Source of the DNA: an uncultured Brevundimonas sp.
Lineage (GTDB): Bacteria; Pseudomonadota; Alphaproteobacteria; Caulobacterales; Caulobacteraceae
Assembly (NCBI GenBank): GCA_946481425.1
Contig: CAMLNT010000089.1
Location: forward strand, 1-8,487
Direction: 5' to 3'
DNA: 8,487 nt
The translations under genes were made by a program, and so were the position numbers. Positions 1 to 5,364 of the stretch are shown here, piece by piece; the first letter of the stretch is position 1; each line of letters opens with the position of its first letter. The notes under the pieces were generated by a model. The model was not told the DNA's origin, did not search any database, and saw nothing but the letters and a program-made list of their open reading frames with translations.

Positions 1-339
1 CAGCTGATCATCAACACCTCGACCACCATCGTCACCTTCCTGATGGTGTTCCTGATCCAGAACACCCAGAACCGGGACAACGCGGCCATCCAAGCCAAGC
101 TCGATGAGCTTATCCGCGTCAGCAACGCCAAGAACCGCTTCATCGGCATCGAGAAGCTGACCGACCGTGAACTGGATGAGATTCTCGCCGGCTTCGACAA
201 TGAGGTGCTGTCGCCTCGGGTGAAGAACGAGATCGTCAAACGCACCGCGAACAAGAAGACGACCAAGGCGCGCGCCAAGACCACCAGGAGCCTGCGCGCA
301 AAGGACGCCGAGGCTGTCAACCGGGCCTCGTCGCACTGA
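1..339 (+). CDS. Low-affinity iron permease family protein, 3' part
   Basis: The gene is cut at its 5' end by the window. The reading frame is open from base 1 to the TGA at 337-339, giving 112 visible residues. The visible N-terminal part (IINTSTTIVTFLMVFLIQN) is a hydrophobic membrane segment. It is followed by the soluble stretch QNRDNAAIQAKLDELIR and IGIEKLTDRELDEI, which I recognise as the conserved C-terminal half of the low-affinity iron permease family (PF04120). The last 40 or so residues are a Lys/Arg-rich tail, probably cytoplasmic. The family name comes from yeast Fet4-type iron transport; in bacteria the transport role is little tested, so substrate is uncertain. Only 13 nt separate its stop from the convergent tRNA-Val gene, leaving no room for a separate terminator. 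An ATG at 43 is internal, not the start. Confidence 0.8.
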   Translation, partial: QLIINTSTTIVTFLMVFLIQNTQNRDNAAIQAKLDELIRVSNAKNRFIGIEKLTDRELDEILAGFDNEVLSPRVKNEIVKRTANKKTTKARAKTTRSLRAKDAEAVNRASSH

Positions 340-352
340 AAATGGGAAGGAA

Positions 353-427
353 TGGTGGACGCGACAGGGATTGAACCTGTGACCCCCTCGGTGTGAACGA
401 GGTGCTCTACCGCTGAGCTACGCGTCC
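353..427 (-). tRNA. tRNA-Val (anticodon CAC)
   Basis: On the minus strand this folds as a complete 75-nt cloverleaf including an encoded CCA. The acceptor stem is GGACGCG with CGCGTCC, the D stem is GCTC/GAGC, and the anticodon stem CCTCG/CGAGG encloses loop TTCACAC, so the anticodon is CAC. The T stem is ACAGG/CCTGT with loop TTCAATC. The discriminator base is A. It reads GTG valine codons, which are abundant in such a GC-rich genome. It is convergent with the upstream permease gene and lies downstream of the thioesterase gene on the same strand, but it has its own promoter candidate at 452-480. Confidence 0.97.
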
Positions 428-451
428 CCTGGCCGTGTCGGCGGGAGGCGG

Positions 452-480
452 TGCATAGCCCGTGACGGCCCTTCGATCAA
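452..480 (-). promoter_or_regulatory. Candidate promoter of tRNA-Val
   Basis: On the minus strand TTGATC (475-480) lies 17 bases before TATGCA (452-457). Read as the Caulobacter housekeeping pattern it is TTGATCG, a 14-base spacer, then GCTATGCA, which agrees at most consensus positions. The expected transcription start falls about 15-20 bases before the mature tRNA 5' end. The -35 element overlaps the last codons of the thioesterase gene. Sequence match only. Confidence 0.42.
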
Positions 481-911
481 GCGACAACCAGACCTTCGAG
501 CGCGGTCCGCACTGCGTGTGGAACGGGGGTAGGCCGACGGGTTTCCCGATCGACGTAGACATGGACGAACCAGCCATCGGCGGCGGCCTTGGCTTCGCCC
601 TGAGAGAACAGGGCGAGAGCGTATCGAACGCTGGAGTTGCCGAGTTTTTCGACCCTGAGCGCGACCTCGATCGTCTCAGGAAACGAGAGGGCCGCGTGGT
701 AGCGACAGCCCGTCTCGATCACCAGGCCGATCGCCGGGCTGGCCGTGGTGTCGAGCAGGCCGTGTTCGATCAGCCAAGCGTTCACTGCCGTGTCGAAGAA
801 GCCGTAGTAGGCGGCGTTGTTGACGTGCCCATAGACGTCATTGTCCGCCCAGCGGGTAGGGCAGGGGCGGATCACGGCGAACTGGTCGCGGGTCGGGCGG
901 GCGGCGGTCAT
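477..911 (-). CDS. Acyl-CoA thioesterase, hotdog fold (4HBT / YbgC-FadM type)
   Basis: A 144-residue protein, the usual length of a single-domain 4-hydroxybenzoyl-CoA thioesterase-like enzyme that hydrolyses acyl-CoA thioesters in the cytoplasm. The N-terminal motif RWADNDVYGHVNNAAYYGFFD (residues 20-40) is the family signature; D25 is in the position of the usual catalytic acid and H29-V-N-N32 is typical of FadM-like members. GxxVxxxxCxYHAALSFPETIEV (62-83) and the closing strand FVHVYVDRETRRPTPVP (115-131) complete the fold. The frame is open as far as 1118, but homology begins here; the longer version would overlap the protease gene and adds Arg/Ser-rich sequence without family resemblance. 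An AGGG lies just before the chosen ATG. It starts 40 nt after the protease stop on the same strand, so the two may share a transcript. Natural substrate unknown. Confidence 0.87.
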   Translation of the reverse strand: MTAARPTRDQFAVIRPCPTRWADNDVYGHVNNAAYYGFFDTAVNAWLIEHGLLDTTASPAIGLVIETGCRYHAALSFPETIEVALRVEKLGNSSVRYALALFSQGEAKAAADGWFVHVYVDRETRRPTPVPHAVRTALEGLVVA

Positions 912-951
912 CGACCCTGTATGCAGCAGGGGCCTGGGCGAAGCTACTGAC

Positions 952-2403
952 CTACAGAAGCCACGCCTCATCGGACAGGGCGAGGCGGATTGCCGGTCGC
1001 AGCGCCAGGTCGGCCGCGGTTCCGTCGTATGAAGGCGGCGGTTCATCGGACAGGACGAATGGGCCGTTCTTGATTGCTCCCTCTGCCGGTGGATCGAACC
1101 GGCAGACGATTTCTCCAACGGCCACGGTCTTGTCGGAGAAGCGGATAAGCTCGATGTTGGTCAGGGTGTCCTTGCCGTCAGCGCCCTTCACCAGGACGAC
1201 GTCGCCCTCGTAGACGATCAGATAGTCGTCGGCGGCGCCGAGATAGACGGCGGTGTCGATGCCTGAGCCGCCATCGATGTGGTCGAAGCCCTGTTCGCCA
1301 GTCAGGGTGTCGTCGCCGAGCCCGCCCAGAATATGATCATCGCCGGCGCCGCCCAGCAGGTCGTCGGCGCCGTCGCGGCCATCGAGCATGTTGGATAGAT
1401 CGTTGCCTGTGATGCTATCGGCCTGCACGCCCCCGATCGCGTTCTCGATATCGCAGCCGAAGGCGATCGAGACATTGCGCGTCTGATAGCCGACGTCCGA
1501 GAACGATCCGGGCCTCAGATCGATGGTCTGGTCCGCGACGTAGAGAGAACAGTCCAGCGTGTCGACGCCGCCAGCGTCCCAGAGGGTCACGACGGGCAGG
1601 CTGTTGATGCTAAAGTCGAAGGCGACGCGCCCCGCCGTGGAATTGAAACCGTAGACCGTGTCTCCAGTGCGGGTGCTCATATTTGCGCCGTACAGGGCCT
1701 GCATGGCGGCGACATCATGCAGCAATGGCGTGGCCGCCAGCCGTCCCAGATGATTGGCGCCGGACTCGCCCGCCGAGAAGTACGACATCACCGTGTACTG
1801 GCCTGTGTCCTGGGCGTACTCGGCGTGGTTGGCGTAGGTGATCTCTTCGTTGGCGTTTCGATTGTACTCGCCGGGATGCGGCATCCCGAGCCCATGAAGG
1901 ATTTCGTGCATCAGCACGGAGAAGTCGCGTCCACCCGGCCCCAGGTTGTTTCCCCACCGGTTAATGTTGAACAGGGTCTCGCTGGCGTAGATCTGGTGCT
2001 GGCCGGGTAAGGGATAGCCTGCCGAGATATAAGGGTCGGCCCAGGCCGTGGCGAAGGCCGGAAAGGTCGTGGACGCCGCAAAGGTGATGCGCGAATTGGC
2101 CGATCCCACGGGCTGCTGGTTGTCCGCGACCGGCACGAACGTCAGGTTGACGATATCGGCGATCAGATCGAACGCCAGGGTCGTCGCGGCCTGCTGGCTG
2201 GCGTTGAAGGCGCGAAAGCCGTTGTACGCGGGTTCGCCGGACTGGTGCGCGGGGCGGGCGTTGTAGAAGCTGTAGGCAATGGTGGTCGGTCCCCATCGCG
2301 CATCCCATCGATGGAAGTTTGCGACCACCTGATCGAGCGTCCAGACTGGCAGGACAGCGGCCAGCGGCTGGGTCGGCGGAGCCAGGTTCTCGAACAGTCG
2401 CAT
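952..2403 (-). CDS. M10 (serralysin-type) zinc metalloprotease with RTX repeats
   Basis: A 483-residue secreted protease of the serralysin group. The zinc site HEILHGLGMPH (H166, E167, H170, G173, H176) is a full HExxHxxGxxH motif, and VMSYF at 205-209 supplies the Met-turn with Y208 as expected fifth ligand. The serralysin C-terminal region begins near 246 (GDTVYGFNSTAGR, VTLWDAGGVDTLD, GSFSDVG, IENAIGG). Seven nonapeptides occupy 324-386, including GRDGADDLL, GGAGDDHIL and GGLGDDTLT, and form the calcium-binding beta-roll. There is no N-terminal signal peptide, fitting C-terminal-signal export by a type I ABC/MFP/TolC system, whose genes are not nearby. The chain ends SDEAWLL, an acidic-then-hydrophobic ending as in such signals. 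GGGAGGG five bases before the ATG supports the start. Odd: three cysteines (C285, C317, C434) in a family that is usually Cys-poor. No gene for an Inh-type inhibitor is visible. Confidence 0.93.
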   Translation of the reverse strand: MRLFENLAPPTQPLAAVLPVWTLDQVVANFHRWDARWGPTTIAYSFYNARPAHQSGEPAYNGFRAFNASQQAATTLAFDLIADIVNLTFVPVADNQQPVGSANSRITFAASTTFPAFATAWADPYISAGYPLPGQHQIYASETLFNINRWGNNLGPGGRDFSVLMHEILHGLGMPHPGEYNRNANEEITYANHAEYAQDTGQYTVMSYFSAGESGANHLGRLAATPLLHDVAAMQALYGANMSTRTGDTVYGFNSTAGRVAFDFSINSLPVVTLWDAGGVDTLDCSLYVADQTIDLRPGSFSDVGYQTRNVSIAFGCDIENAIGGVQADSITGNDLSNMLDGRDGADDLLGGAGDDHILGGLGDDTLTGEQGFDHIDGGSGIDTAVYLGAADDYLIVYEGDVVLVKGADGKDTLTNIELIRFSDKTVAVGEIVCRFDPPAEGAIKNGPFVLSDEPPPSYDGTAADLALRPAIRLALSDEAWLL

Positions 2404-2434
2404 CGGTCCCTCCCCAGGAACGGATGTCGAGGAG

Positions 2435-2458
2435 GAGAGGCCGCAATTGTGGCGTCTC
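2435..2458. promoter_or_regulatory. 24-bp imperfect palindrome upstream of the protease gene
   Basis: Two 12-base arms centred on CAATTG (2444-2449) match at 10 of 12 positions: outer GAGA/TCTC (2435-2438 and 2455-2458), then GCC/GGC (2440-2442 and 2451-2453), then CAA/TTG. Mismatches are at 2439:2454 and 2443:2450. It lies 32-55 bases before the protease ATG and beside the divergent tRNA-Leu promoter, a typical place and size for a dimeric repressor or activator site. The regulator is unknown and the function is inferred. Confidence 0.35.
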
Positions 2459-2485
2459 GACGGCGAGGACGGCTTGGCCTAGGAC
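2457..2485 (+). promoter_or_regulatory. Candidate promoter of tRNA-Leu
   Basis: TCGACGG (2457-2463), a 14-base spacer, then CCTAGGAC (2478-2485) agrees with the Caulobacter housekeeping pattern TTGACGS / GCTANAWC at 6 of 7 and 6 of 8 positions. Transcription would begin only a few bases before the mature tRNA start at 2495. Sequence match only. Confidence 0.42.
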
Positions 2486-2494
2486 AGCCCCCGG

Positions 2495-2579
2495 GCGAGC
2501 GTGGCGGAACCGGTAGACGCAGGGGACTTAAAATCCCTCGACCTCGGTCATGTGGGTTCGAGTCCCACCGCTCGCACCA
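2495..2579 (+). tRNA. tRNA-Leu (anticodon UAA)
   Basis: An 85-nt class II tRNA with encoded CCA. Acceptor stem GCGAGCG pairs with CGCTCGC (2569-2575). The anticodon stem GGGGA/TCCCT encloses loop CTTAAAA, so the anticodon is TAA (UAA). A long variable arm (CGACCTCGGTCAT region) as expected for leucine tRNAs is followed by T arm GTGGG-TTCGAGT-CCCAC. It decodes the rare UUA (and UUG) leucine codons. It precedes the cold-shock gene on the same strand by 116 nt. Confidence 0.97.
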
Positions 2580-2641
2580 CGGCGAATGCCGCCGCGCAGA
2601 CCCCGGAAATGGTGGTGATCCGCGCCCTGATTCTTTCGTTC

Positions 2642-2668
2642 TTGACCGTCACGAAACCGTGTTATGGT
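2642..2668 (+). promoter_or_regulatory. Candidate promoter of the cold-shock gene
   Basis: TTGACCG (2642-2648), a 12-base spacer, then GTTATGGT (2661-2668) resembles the Caulobacter housekeeping promoter pattern, with the -35 element nearly perfect. The predicted start near 2675 leaves a leader of roughly 20 bases, much shorter than the long cold-responsive leader known for E. coli cspA. If correct, cold regulation through a long structured leader is unlikely here. Confidence 0.42.
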
Positions 2669-2695
2669 GACGACATAGGGGACTTGGGAACGACT

Positions 2696-3286
2696 ATGTC
2701 GGGGCTTGAATACGGGGAGGCGGACGCCGAGTCGGGCGTGCGCATCAGTGGTCGGGTGAAATGGTTCGATCCCGGCAAGGGGTACGGCTTCATCGTGCCT
2801 GACGATCCCTCTCTGACCGACATGAAGGACGTGCTGCTACACATCACGAGCCTGCGCGAAGGGGGGCGAGACAGCGCCGGCGAGGGAGCGGCGATCACCT
2901 GCGATGTGGTCCGGCGGCCGAAGGGCTGGCAAGTCTCGCACATCATCGATCTGGAAGCGGTGGCGGAAGACGCCGCCCGGCCTCAGTTGCGCACCCCGGG
3001 TTACGAGGGGCTCAAACGCGAGCGGGGCGATTTTGGCGTTGCGCGGCCCCGCCGACCGTCTCCGGAGCCGTTCGACGGGCCGGCCGAGCGTGTGAAGGTC
3101 AAATGGTTCAACCGAACCAAGGGCTACGGCTTCGTCGTGCGCGACGGACAGGACGACGACATCTTCGTCCACATAGAGACGCTGCGTCGCTGCGGTCTTG
3201 ACGATCTCCAGCCAGGAGAGGAAGTGGAAGTGCGGTTCGCCCGGGGTCCGAAGGGCCTGGTGGTCGCCGAGATCGCGCCGACCTAG
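2696..3286 (+). CDS. Double cold-shock-domain protein (CspC/CspD-like)
   Basis: A 196-residue cytoplasmic protein with two cold-shock domains, which bind single-stranded RNA or DNA and act as RNA chaperones. Domain 1 (about 17-88) has [18 protein letters not shown] with RNP1 KGYGFIV (28-33) but a divergent RNP2, DVLLHI, and a small insertion (DDPSLTDMK). Domain 2 (about 132-194) has [16 protein letters not shown] and a canonical RNP2 DIFVHI (155-160). A charged linker rich in Arg and Pro (90-131) joins them. Caulobacter is known to carry two such double-domain proteins (CspC, CspD) linked to stationary phase rather than cold; I cannot say which one this corresponds to. The frame is open upstream through the tRNA-Leu gene, so the start was set at the ATG just before the first domain; its ribosome binding site is weak. 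The DUF192 gene starts 23 nt later, a likely operon. Confidence 0.92.
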   Translation: MSGLEYGEADAESGVRISGRVKWFDPGKGYGFIVPDDPSLTDMKDVLLHITSLREGGRDSAGEGAAITCDVVRRPKGWQVSHIIDLEAVAEDAARPQLRTPGYEGLKRERGDFGVARPRRPSPEPFDGPAERVKVKWFNRTKGYGFVVRDGQDDDIFVHIETLRRCGLDDLQPGEEVEVRFARGPKGLVVAEIAPT

Positions 3287-3309
3287 GCGCCCGCTTTCTG
3301 GGAGGTCCC

Positions 3310-3798
3310 ATGTTCGGGATCAGACGATCGTTCCTCGCAGCCCTGGCTGCGGTGTCCTTGGCGGCCTGCGCTCAGGGCGCCGGCGGCGCGTCCGGCGAAC
3401 AGGCGACGGGCCCGAGCGGGCTGGAAATCGAGCCGCTGGTTATCGTGACTGATACGGGACGGCACGCCTTCCAGGTTGAGATCGCGGACGACGAGGCCGA
3501 GCGGGAGCGCGGTCTCATGTTCCGCCCGCCGCTCGCGGATGATCAGGGCATGCTGTTCGAATTTCCCGAAGCCGCTGAGCGGTCGTTCTGGATGCGCAAC
3601 ACACCCAGTTCGCTGGACATCCTCTACGTGGGCGGCGACGGACGGATCGTTTCCATCGCGCGCAACACCACGCCCAACTCGGACACGCCGATCCCGTCGA
3701 ATGGACCGGCGACCGGCGTGATCGAACTTCGTGCGGGCCGCGCCGCCGAGATCAGCGCCGATCCGGGCGACCGTGTGGAGCATCCCTTCTTCCAGTAG
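3310..3798 (+). CDS. DUF192 family lipoprotein
   Basis: A 162-residue protein. The N-terminus has a positive start (FGIRR), a hydrophobic stretch and lipobox LAAC with C20, so it is probably a lipoprotein exported by Sec and anchored in the outer or inner membrane facing the periplasm. The mature part holds the DUF192 (PF02643) motifs: RGLMFRPPL (67-75), GMLFEFPE (80-87), FWMRNTPSSLDILYV (93-107) and VIELRAG (137-143). The molecular function of the family is unknown. GGGAGG lies before the ATG. It follows the cold-shock gene by 23 nt and is probably co-transcribed with it, suggesting shared stationary-phase or stress expression. Confidence 0.9.
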   Translation: MFGIRRSFLAALAAVSLAACAQGAGGASGEQATGPSGLEIEPLVIVTDTGRHAFQVEIADDEAERERGLMFRPPLADDQGMLFEFPEAAERSFWMRNTPSSLDILYVGGDGRIVSIARNTTPNSDTPIPSNGPATGVIELRAGRAAEISADPGDRVEHPFFQ

Positions 3799-3840
3799 CC
3801 GGCGATCGTCACGCCCTCCGAGGCTGGCGAGCCGCGCCGG
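3799..3840 (+). terminator. Possible hairpin terminator after the DUF192 gene
   Basis: Directly after the stop codon, CCGGCG (3799-3804) can pair with CGCCGG (3835-3840), enclosing a small inner hairpin GGCT-GGCG-AGCC (3822-3833). There is no run of T after it, so it could be a weak or Rho-assisted terminator, or chance in GC-rich DNA. The rest of the spacer to the tRNA-Arg gene shows no convincing promoter. Confidence 0.25.
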
Positions 3841-3917
3841 AGCGTGCCAGAAGGGCCCCAGATCGAATCCTGGTGATGAGCGCTGCGGCGCGCCGGAACG
3901 ATCGCCCGGATGCCTTT

Positions 3918-3994
<77 letters not shown>

Positions 3995-4011
3995 CCGGCC
4001 TGCGTGGCGCC

Positions 4012-4746
4012 TCAGGCGCTGGCGGCTTCCTCGGCCTTGATCATCGAGATGTCCGTGCGGACCCCGGCGCCGTCCACCGCCCGCGCGAACCGCTCGGCGA
4101 AATCGCGGTAATAGGCGTCCACATAGTGATAGGGGCCACGGCCCCACTTGTGGTCCAGTTCGGGCTTGCGAACCGTGGTCGGCGGATTGATCACCACGGC
4201 GTGGGGCAGCTTTGCTTCGGTCAGATCATAAAAGCGCCGCAGCACGGCGTTGGCGGCCAGATGCGGCCAGTCGCCTGGCGCATACAGGGCGCGGTGCAGC
4301 AGGACCTGTCGACCCGACAGGCGCTCGGCGAACGGACCGATCGCAGCCTCGAACAACTCGATATGCTCGTCAGAATACGGCTTGATCAGGCGCTTGATGA
4401 GGCTGCGGGCGTTCGAGAAGGCCATGGCTGCCTGCGACCAGGAGATCAGGGTGCCGCACGTGGTCTCGGCCAGGGCGCAACGCTCCTCGATGAAGTCGAT
4501 GACCAAGGGGCCCTCGCCACGGTCGATCCGATCGAGCGTCGTCTTGGCGAAATCCTGTTCGATCGCGCGGGCGTGAAAGGCGTGGGTGTCAGGCTTGATG
4601 GTCAGGCGGGAAAGGGTGTCTTCAGATGCCGGCTTTGCAACGGACGAGACGACGGACTGACGAGCGCAATAGGCTCCGACCGTCACGCCGTCGACGAATT
4701 CGAGGCCGTCGCGACTGACGCAGCTTCCAAAGATGTCGGTGTTCAT
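4012..4746 (-). CDS. DUF6270 domain-containing protein
   Basis: A 244-residue protein, soluble, with no signal peptide. The N-terminal IFGSCVSRD (5-13), the central LVIDFIEER (81-89) and the late DHKWGRGPYHYVDAYY (198-213) are the conserved blocks I recognise as DUF6270. The spacing of GSC near the N-terminus and a conserved D/H block near the C-terminus recalls SGNH-type esterases, with S8 as a possible nucleophile and D198/H199 as partners, but that is an inference. DUF6270 genes are often found in surface polysaccharide or glycan loci; none of the neighbours here is of that kind. No good ribosome binding site precedes the ATG (only a GGGGCGG stretch). A 31-codon ORF ending in an ATGA overlap with this start may provide translational coupling. 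Confidence 0.78.
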   Translation of the reverse strand: MNTDIFGSCVSRDGLEFVDGVTVGAYCARQSVVSSVAKPASEDTLSRLTIKPDTHAFHARAIEQDFAKTTLDRIDRGEGPLVIDFIEERCALAETTCGTLISWSQAAMAFSNARSLIKRLIKPYSDEHIELFEAAIGPFAERLSGRQVLLHRALYAPGDWPHLAANAVLRRFYDLTEAKLPHAVVINPPTTVRKPELDHKWGRGPYHYVDAYYRDFAERFARAVDGAGVRTDISMIKAEEAASA

Positions 4747-4838
4747 CGGGCGCCGCCCCGATCAGGAGCAGGGTGACGCGCGAGAGTGCGGGCGGGAACA
4801 ACCAGGCCCGGACGACTCGGGGTGAGCGGCACTCTCAT
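4743..4838 (-). CDS. Possible leaderless 31-codon upstream ORF
   Basis: An ATG at 4838 opens a 31-residue frame (starting MRVPLTPSRPG) that ends at a TGA overlapping the DUF6270 start codon as ATGA. The ATG lies exactly where transcription from the promoter candidate at 4845-4873 should begin, so the mRNA would be leaderless; leaderless mRNAs are common in Caulobacter. No ribosome binding site precedes it. The peptide is Arg/Pro-rich as expected of any GC-rich frame and resembles nothing known to me, so its role, if any, would be in translational coupling or leader control, not as a product. Confidence 0.3.
   Translation of the reverse strand: MRVPLTPSRPGLVVPARTLARHPAPDRGGAR
4782..4836. repeat. 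8-bp inverted repeat in the DUF6270 leader
   Basis: GAGAGTGC (4782-4789) and GCACTCTC (4829-4836) are perfect inverted copies separated by 39 bases. Inside, CGGGC (4789-4793) can pair with GCCCG (4806-4810). In the minus-strand transcript the outer stem would form at the very 5' end of the leader and enclose much of the small upstream ORF, so translation and folding would exclude each other. Confidence 0.4.
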
Positions 4839-4844
4839 GGTTCG

Positions 4845-4873
4845 ACTATGCGCTGGTGATGATCGCCTGTCAC
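4845..4873 (-). promoter_or_regulatory. Candidate promoter of the DUF6270 gene
   Basis: On the minus strand GTGACA (4868-4873) matches TTGACA at five of six positions, followed after 17 bases by CATAGT (4845-4850), four of six to TATAAT. The expected start is near 4838, about 92 bases before the DUF6270 ATG. Its -35 element lies in one arm of the hairpin at 4865-4882. Confidence 0.42.
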
Positions 4874-4882
4874 GCGACAGGC
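4865..4882 (-). terminator. Hairpin downstream of the NDUFS4-like gene
   Basis: GCCTGTC (4865-4871) and GACAGGC (4876-4882) form a perfect 7-bp stem with a 4-base loop, 19 bases after the stop codon of the complex I subunit gene on the minus strand. No T run follows. It may terminate that transcript before the DUF6270 promoter, whose -35 element it overlaps. Confidence 0.4.
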
Positions 4883-4901
4883 CGTCCACTGGCGGGGTCG
4901 A

Positions 4902-5207
4902 TCAATGCGTCCAGGGCTGCTTGCGGCCCGGCGCGAAGTTGTCGGCATAGGCCTTGATGATCAGCGGCGCGGCCTTGGGCTCGACCAGCTGAAAGGCGAT
5001 GCCGTGACGATCGGCGTAGGCGACGGCGTCTTCCTTCGTGGCGAAGGACAGGCGCACCTGGCCATTCATGTCGCTGGAACTGGTCCAGCCCATCAGCGCG
5101 TCCTGGGTCCGCGCCGAGGCCGGCTCGAACTCGAGCATCCAGTCCTGGGTCTTGGCCCGGCCGGACTGCATCGCGGTCTTGGCGGGCTTGTAGATGCGGG
5201 CCAGCAT
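4902..5207 (-). CDS. NDUFS4-like accessory subunit of respiratory complex I
   Basis: A 101-residue soluble protein of the ETC complex I subunit family (PF04800), the bacterial counterpart of the mitochondrial 18-kDa NDUFS4 subunit, which sits at the NADH-oxidising arm of NADH:ubiquinone oxidoreductase. The recognisable blocks are [16 protein letters not shown] (1-16), the central [17 protein letters not shown] (39-55) followed by [13 protein letters not shown], and the C-terminal [15 protein letters not shown] (87-101). Full length for alphaproteobacteria, where this subunit is a lineage-typical part of complex I, usually encoded away from the nuo operon as here. An in-frame ATG five codons upstream was rejected because the only good ribosome binding site, GGAG, overlaps it and is correctly spaced for this second ATG. 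It begins 27 nt after the tRNA-Pro gene on the same strand and may be co-transcribed with it. Confidence 0.93.
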   Translation of the reverse strand: MLARIYKPAKTAMQSGRAKTQDWMLEFEPASARTQDALMGWTSSSDMNGQVRLSFATKEDAVAYADRHGIAFQLVEPKAAPLIIKAYADNFAPGRKQPWTH

Positions 5208-5234
5208 GGCGGTCGTCTCCAAATCGTCGGCCGA

Positions 5235-5311
<77 letters not shown>

Positions 5312-5332
5312 GGTCACCGTCGGCGAAGGCCG

Positions 5333-5361
5333 CTTCTGCCACGCGTCGCGCCGCGCGCCAA
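5333..5361 (-). promoter_or_regulatory. Weak candidate promoter of tRNA-Pro
   Basis: On the minus strand TTGGCG (5356-5361) lies 17 bases before CAGAAG (5333-5338), about 21 bases ahead of the tRNA 5' end. The -10 match is poor (three of six). Read-through from the upstream beta-lyase gene, which ends at 5365 on the same strand, is an alternative. Confidence 0.25.
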
Positions 5362-5364
5362 GGT

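Noticed and set aside
462..950. 162-residue open frame on the plus strand
   Set aside because: Antisense to the thioesterase; composition reflects GC-rich third positions of the real gene and no family motif is seen.
477..1118. Longer 213-residue version of the thioesterase
   Set aside because: Extra 69 N-terminal residues are Arg/Ser-rich, lack homology and overlap the protease gene.
1961..2446. 161-residue minus-strand frame overlapping the protease start
   Set aside because: Out-of-frame shadow of the protease, which has the intact zinc motif and a good ribosome binding site.
2245..2670. 141-residue frame running through tRNA-Leu
   Set aside because: The stretch [19 protein letters not shown] is the translation of a tRNA-Leu gene, a familiar annotation artefact.
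2501..2695. 65-residue N-terminal extension of the cold-shock protein
   Set aside because: Its first part ([15 protein letters not shown]) is translated tRNA-Leu, and the conserved protein begins after 2696.
4126..4776. 216-residue plus-strand frame
   Set aside because: Antisense to the DUF6270 gene, which carries clear conserved blocks.
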